From: Halobacteriovoraceae bacterium
Lineage (GTDB): Bacteria; Bdellovibrionota; Bacteriovoracia; Bacteriovoracales; Bacteriovoracaceae
Reading direction: 5' to 3'
DNA length: 38,585 nucleotides
Assembly (NCBI GenBank): GCA_002718735.1
Contig: PBFR01000035.1
Location: forward strand, 1 to 38,585
Below are positions 34,919 through 38,585 of the stretch, piece by piece (position 1 is the first letter of the stretch; each line of letters starts with the position of its first letter). The position numbers were made by a program, and so were the translations under genes. The notes beneath the pieces were generated by a model that worked only from the letters and a program-made list of their open reading frames with translations, was not told where the DNA came from and did not search any database.

Positions 34919-35578
34919 CTAAGTTAACTCTAAACTTGTGACAATTTTGTCCTCGAAAAGTATGTACCTTCCGCGGTAATTTCCATTGAATATTGAAACT
35001 TCCAAAGTATCACTATGAAGTTTTATTAAGAAATTAGTTTGATCAATTTCGGTTAAGGTTGCCTCCAAGAATCCGAAATATTTTTTGCATTTGGGATGTA
35101 AAGCTTTATAGAGTGTCTCCTTTGCAGAAAAAATAAGTGTTGGGGCAAATTTGATATTCTCAAATCTTTTAACTTCCTCTTTTGTTGCTATTAATTTTTG
35201 GATTCGATCAAACCTTGGAGCTGGTATTATTTTTTCAACATCTATACCTAAACCCGTAACTTTATTAGAAACTACTGCTATTGCAATATCGTTTGTGTGT
35301 GTTATTGATCCAACTACTCCTGATGGCCAACAAGGTGAACGGTCATTGGCCATCGGTAACTCTTTTAATTCTATCTCAGCTTTTCTAGAAGCATTAACTG
35401 CACAATACCTACCGGCTAAATACTCATCCATTCGCTTTGAAGCATAGCCACTCTGCTCTGGTCCGAGCCAGTTAGTCATGGCCAGGGCAACATTATGCGA
35501 GAGAGGTATCCTTTCATGATGAACACAAGCATTTTCAAAAAGAGAATCAAACATAGCTTCATTATATAGGGGATTCAT
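34919..35578 (-). CDS. 4'-phosphopantetheinyl transferase (EntD/Sfp type)
   Basis: This 219-residue enzyme would attach the phosphopantetheine arm from CoA to the PCP and ACP Ser residues of the two downstream synthases. Visible motifs: KRMDEYLAGRYCA near residues 48-60, WPSGVVGSITHT near 84-95, the metal-binding GLGIDVEKI near 109-117, and the FSAKETLYKALHP motif near 149-161. This layout is that of the EntD-like branch of the Sfp family. A good SD (AAGGTGG) lies 9 bases before the ATG. It is the first gene of the minus-strand biosynthetic set, with a 128-base gap to the megasynthase, and is divergent from the glycosyltransferases. Confidence 0.92.
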   Translation of the reverse strand: MNPLYNEAMFDSLFENACVHHERIPLSHNVALAMTNWLGPEQSGYASKRMDEYLAGRYCAVNASRKAEIELKELPMANDRSPCWPSGVVGSITHTNDIAIAVVSNKVTGLGIDVEKIIPAPRFDRIQKLIATKEEVKRFENIKFAPTLIFSAKETLYKALHPKCKKYFGFLEATLTEIDQTNFLIKLHSDTLEVSIFNGNYRGRYILFEDKIVTSLELT

Positions 35579-35657
35579 ATGAACAGTCCACCTTATACAT
35601 TATTTGAATTTAAGCAATATTATTTGCCCAGCTAACAGCATTGATTGTAGAAATGAT

Positions 35658-35670
35658 CCCTTAATAAGGG
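35658..35670. promoter_or_regulatory. Small dyad overlapping the ribosome binding site of the first glycosyltransferase
   Basis: CCCTTA-A-TAAGGG is a 13-base perfect dyad with one centre base. Its right arm contains the AAGGGG that acts as SD for the TTG at 35677, and it lies in the 98-base region divergent from the PPTase. It could be an operator; its one-base centre is too short to fold as an RNA hairpin unless some arm pairs stay open. Confidence 0.3.
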
Positions 35671-35676
35671 GTTTAT

Positions 35677-36759
35677 TTGCGAATTCTACATGTATGTCAA
35701 TTTTTAGGTATTGGTGGGTTGGAAAAGGTACTTTTAGACCTATGTAAAGAGCAAATAAAGTGCGGGCATCAAGTTAGCCTCATTGTGTACGACAATGACC
35801 AGAGATGGAATAACCGTTTCAGGGAGATTGGGGTAAAGCTTAACAATGATTATCTAAAAAGTGATGGTTTTGACCTGGCGCTCTTGAATAGACTCCAGGA
35901 TGTGGTTTTTAAACATGAAATAGTACATACCCACGATTTAAATCCTGCCATTTACCTTGGAACTTTAAGTCTAATAAATCTAGTAACGCACGGTAAAAGG
36001 GTTCAATTTGTTCACACAACGCACGGGATGGAGCATATAAAAACCAGACCAATAACGAAACTATATGAGTTATTGGTAGGACTTACTGCTTCAAAGATTA
36101 TTTCAGTTTCTGAGGCTTTTAAGCTTTACTACGAAAAACAACCTTTAACAAAACTTTCAAAATTGCATGTGGTTAAGAATGGTGTTGAACTCCCCGATCA
36201 AAGCACAAACTGTCCTAGAAGTACTCTATGCGAAGAGTTTAATTTAGATCATTCAAAACCCATTGGAGTATATGTTGCACGCATAACACCACTAAAAGAC
36301 CAGTTGAGGTTAATTGAGTCCTATAGAGATTCAAACCACCAGTTAGTCTTGGTAGGCCCACCTTCCGATCATACTTATTTTACTCGCTGTAGGGAGCGTA
36401 TAACACCAAACATTGTGTTAACTGGTGCTAGGGATGATATAATGGAGCTTCTCAAAATGGCTGATTATTACATTTCCACTTCAAAACATGAAGGACTTCC
36501 AATTTCCGTGTTAGAGGCCGGTGTAATAGAATTACCGTGTTTGTTATCCCAGATCCCTGGCCACTTATTGTTTAATCAACACAAGGAATGTGTATCGATA
36601 CTAGGACATACTGACCATCCATTAAATGCGATTGAAGATTTTTTGAAAAATGCACACCGGTTAACAAGGAACTTTAAAGAAGAAATTATAGATAGGTACA
36701 GTGCACATACAATGCACAAAGAATATCTTTCCATTTACCAGGAAGTTTTGGAGAGCTAA
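35677..36759 (+). CDS. Glycosyltransferase family 4
   Basis: This 360-residue GT-B enzyme starts at TTG, with SD AAGGGG 5 bases before it. The N-terminal acceptor domain begins RILHVCQFLGIGGLEKVLLDL, with the G-G-x-E loop typical of GT4. The donor domain has YVARITPLKDQLRLIESY and the EX7E element STSKHEGLPISVLEAGV near residues 270-286. It would transfer a sugar from a nucleotide-sugar donor on the cytoplasmic side. Its stop overlaps the next start by one base (TAATG), so the two form an operon. Linkage and sugar cannot be read. It may belong to a capsule or O-antigen-like locus extending past the window rather than to the peptide locus. Confidence 0.9.
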   Translation: MRILHVCQFLGIGGLEKVLLDLCKEQIKCGHQVSLIVYDNDQRWNNRFREIGVKLNNDYLKSDGFDLALLNRLQDVVFKHEIVHTHDLNPAIYLGTLSLINLVTHGKRVQFVHTTHGMEHIKTRPITKLYELLVGLTASKIISVSEAFKLYYEKQPLTKLSKLHVVKNGVELPDQSTNCPRSTLCEEFNLDHSKPIGVYVARITPLKDQLRLIESYRDSNHQLVLVGPPSDHTYFTRCRERITPNIVLTGARDDIMELLKMADYYISTSKHEGLPISVLEAGVIELPCLLSQIPGHLLFNQHKECVSILGHTDHPLNAIEDFLKNAHRLTRNFKEEIIDRYSAHTMHKEYLSIYQEVLES

Positions 36760-37796
36760 TGTTGGATAAAACTGCAACCCTTTTTGCACCAGGTAACTTC
36801 GGTGGAGCTGAGAAAATGGTATTAGAGGCCTTCCTTAACTTTAAATCAAACTTATGGCTTATCAGGGAGACCAGATGCCCCCAACATTGCAACTACTTCA
36901 TAGAAAGGTGTAATCAGTTGGGTCTAAATTTTCGAGTGTTTGACAGTAATGCACGTTTAGATTTTGGATTAATAAAAGGTCTTAAAAAGACCATCAAGGA
37001 AGACAGAATTGATTTAATACAAGCACATGGACTTAAGGCAAACATCCTAAATGCTTTCTTACCTGTCAAGCGGATTGCAACTCAGCATGGTAGAACATCC
37101 CATAGTTTTAAAATGAGGTTAATGGAGTTCCTTGAAAATATGGCCATAAAAAGAGCAAATGCTCTAATTTGTGTTTCGAGGGAATTATATATAACAGAAA
37201 CTTATAAGAACCGGTTTTTTATCGAAAACTTCGTATTACCTCCAAATAAAAGTCCTATGGATACCAATAAACATCATAAACGTTTAAGCGTTGCATTTTT
37301 TGGAAGGTTGTCACCGGAGAAGAATGTCATATCATTAATAAGAGCGATAAAGAAAAGCCCTGACTTGGATCTTCACATCTATGGAGATGGGCCGTTAAAA
37401 GAGACCGTTTTAAGTCATTGCAAACATACTCAGAATGTTTATTACCATGGGTTTGCAAAGGACCCAATGCTAGAAATGCAAAAATACAATGGAATAGTAC
37501 TACCTTCCCACAGAGAGGGTAACCCCTTAGTGATTATTGAGGCATCCCTATTAGGGATTCCCGTTATTGCATCTCGTGTAGGAGGCCTTCCCGAAATGGT
37601 AAAGGATAATGGTGTTTTATTCGATCCACAAAAAGAAGGAGACCTAGAATACGCGTTGAAACAATTCCAATTAAGATTAAATGAACTGACGGCATCCGCC
37701 CAAGAAAACAGTTCAATAACGAGGCAAAGGTATAGTTTCAAGCAATGGGAAAAAAGTACACTTACCGTTTACAAAAAACTTCTACAGAAATCGTAG
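36759..37796 (+). CDS. Glycosyltransferase family 4
   Basis: This 345-residue protein is a GT-B fold family 4 enzyme. It shows the N-terminal FAPGNFGGAEKMVLEAFLN loop, AFFGRLSPEKNVISLIRAI in the donor domain, and EX7E as PSHREGNPLVIIEASLLGIP, followed by VIASRVGGLPEMV. It overlaps the previous GT by one base and is presumably translationally coupled. Its last 28 bases overlap the end of the convergent glycosyltransferase, which leaves no independent terminator. Donor and acceptor are unknown. Confidence 0.92.
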   Translation: MLDKTATLFAPGNFGGAEKMVLEAFLNFKSNLWLIRETRCPQHCNYFIERCNQLGLNFRVFDSNARLDFGLIKGLKKTIKEDRIDLIQAHGLKANILNAFLPVKRIATQHGRTSHSFKMRLMEFLENMAIKRANALICVSRELYITETYKNRFFIENFVLPPNKSPMDTNKHHKRLSVAFFGRLSPEKNVISLIRAIKKSPDLDLHIYGDGPLKETVLSHCKHTQNVYYHGFAKDPMLEMQKYNGIVLPSHREGNPLVIIEASLLGIPVIASRVGGLPEMVKDNGVLFDPQKEGDLEYALKQFQLRLNELTASAQENSSITRQRYSFKQWEKSTLTVYKKLLQKS

Positions 37797-38585
37797 GCAA
37801 CCCTGCGCTGGTCTAAACGCTCAAATAGTTTATTACAAGCAGAGTTGACCATAGATTCTGCTTGATGCTTGGAAAAGTTTTCAATAGCATCAATCCACTC
37901 TTCCTGTTTGTTGGCCTGAATAAAATCTTCACCCGCGACAAGGTCTGAACCTTGTGCTCCCATCTCTGTTGTTATAACAACCCTGTTTTTGGTATATGGC
38001 TCCAAAACCTTAATCCGGGTTCCTGATCCAAAGAAAATGGGCGCGATGCAAGCATCCACCTTAGCATATAAGAAATCAACGTCCTGAACAAAACCATGGA
38101 ACTCTATCCCCGACATGGAGACATATTTTTGGATCCATTTTGAATCACCACTACCACAAATATGCAAAATACATTTTTCATGATCAACTTTAGGCCAGAC
38201 ACTCTTAAGAAACCACTCCAATCCCTGTCTATTAGGTTGCCAATCCAACTTTCCAATGAACAGAAATTCCTTTAGGCCTTTTGACTCGTATGTTTTAATT
38301 TTTTTAAACTTGAGTCCAAGGGGAGTATGTATAATTTTTTTCTTATTTGTGAACTCGCTAATTATTAAGGTGTCTTCATTTGAAATTGGTGCGATGACAT
38401 CACAAAACTTTGCAACCTTCATTTCAATTTGACGCACCAGTTGACCTTGCCAGTGTAGCACTAATTTTTTTATGGGATTTTTCGTCTTTTTTGCACCTTC
38501 AGACCACAATTGATGTTCCACATTGTGTGCTCGATAAACAATTTTAGTATTTTTGGGAATAACAATTTCATTTTTAATAAGAAAT
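37769..38585 (-). CDS. Glycosyltransferase (GT4-like), 5' truncated by window end
   Basis: The frame is open to the last base of the window, so the start lies beyond it; a GTG at 38521 is internal. Just upstream of that GTG the frame encodes VYRAHNVEH, a motif common in the N-terminal half of GT4 enzymes of this clade. The donor domain has FLFIGKLDWQPNRQGLEWFL, then GSGTRIKVLEPYTKNRVVITT and MGAQG, the usual nucleotide-sugar region. The 272 visible codons are roughly the C-terminal two thirds. It converges on and overlaps the neighbouring GT gene by 28 bases. Together with the two plus-strand genes it suggests a polysaccharide locus edge. Confidence 0.88.
   Translation of the reverse strand, partial: FLIKNEIVIPKNTKIVYRAHNVEHQLWSEGAKKTKNPIKKLVLHWQGQLVRQIEMKVAKFCDVIAPISNEDTLIISEFTNKKKIIHTPLGLKFKKIKTYESKGLKEFLFIGKLDWQPNRQGLEWFLKSVWPKVDHEKCILHICGSGDSKWIQKYVSMSGIEFHGFVQDVDFLYAKVDACIAPIFFGSGTRIKVLEPYTKNRVVITTEMGAQGSDLVAGEDFIQANKQEEWIDAIENFSKHQAESMVNSACNKLFERLDQRRVAYDFCRSFL

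Overview
This window is AT-rich, gene-dense DNA from a Gram-negative bacterium. Beta-barrel proteins, a LolA-like periplasmic protein, two Cys-lipidated lipoproteins and a lytic transglycosylase all point to an outer membrane. The mixture of secreted hydrolases, a FIST-domain/histidine-kinase pair, PilZ and MoxR-DUF58-transglutaminase genes resembles Bdellovibrionota or related deltaproteobacterial-type genomes. That placement is an inference; no rRNA, tRNA or marker gene is present. No IS element, CRISPR array or tRNA was seen, and no intergenic gap exceeds 300 bases.

Left part (1-20289), chromosomal housekeeping and envelope genes. Bases 1-4668 hold a tight plus-strand operon: the end of a probable beta-barrel protein, a LolA-like protein, a MoxR ATPase, a DUF58 protein and a membrane transglutaminase. 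Then come a secreted GWAC/FG-GAP-like protein, a serine beta-lactamase-fold hydrolase, an Nramp-like transporter with altered metal-site motifs, a lipoprotein lytic transglycosylase coupled to a membrane PilZ protein, an alanine/glycine:cation symporter, a thermolysin-like metalloprotease lipoprotein, a small membrane protein, an SDR oxidoreductase and a small beta-barrel protein. A minus-strand FIST - histidine kinase - thpR operon, a secreted transglutaminase-elicitor-like protein and an NADPH-dependent FMN reductase follow.

Centre (20291-35578), the most striking region: a four-gene minus-strand biosynthetic locus. Transcription runs from an Sfp/EntD-type phosphopantetheinyl transferase to an A-PCP-KS-AT-ACP-aminotransferase megasynthase, then a C-PCP-C-A-PCP-TE NRPS, then a secreted glycoside-hydrolase-like protein whose start overlaps the NRPS stop. 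The A-domain codes I read suggest proline (or similar) for the first domain and glycine for the second. The AT motif suggests malonyl-CoA, and the aminotransferase would turn the beta-ketone into a beta-amine. The inferred product is a small beta,gamma-diamino-acid-containing peptide ending in glycine, with one possible extra residue because the third module (C-PCP) lacks an A domain. The C-PCP linker contains what looks like a leftover A10 motif.

Right part (35677-38585): two overlapping plus-strand family-4 glycosyltransferases, and a third, convergent glycosyltransferase cut by the window end. They look like the edge of a surface-polysaccharide locus.
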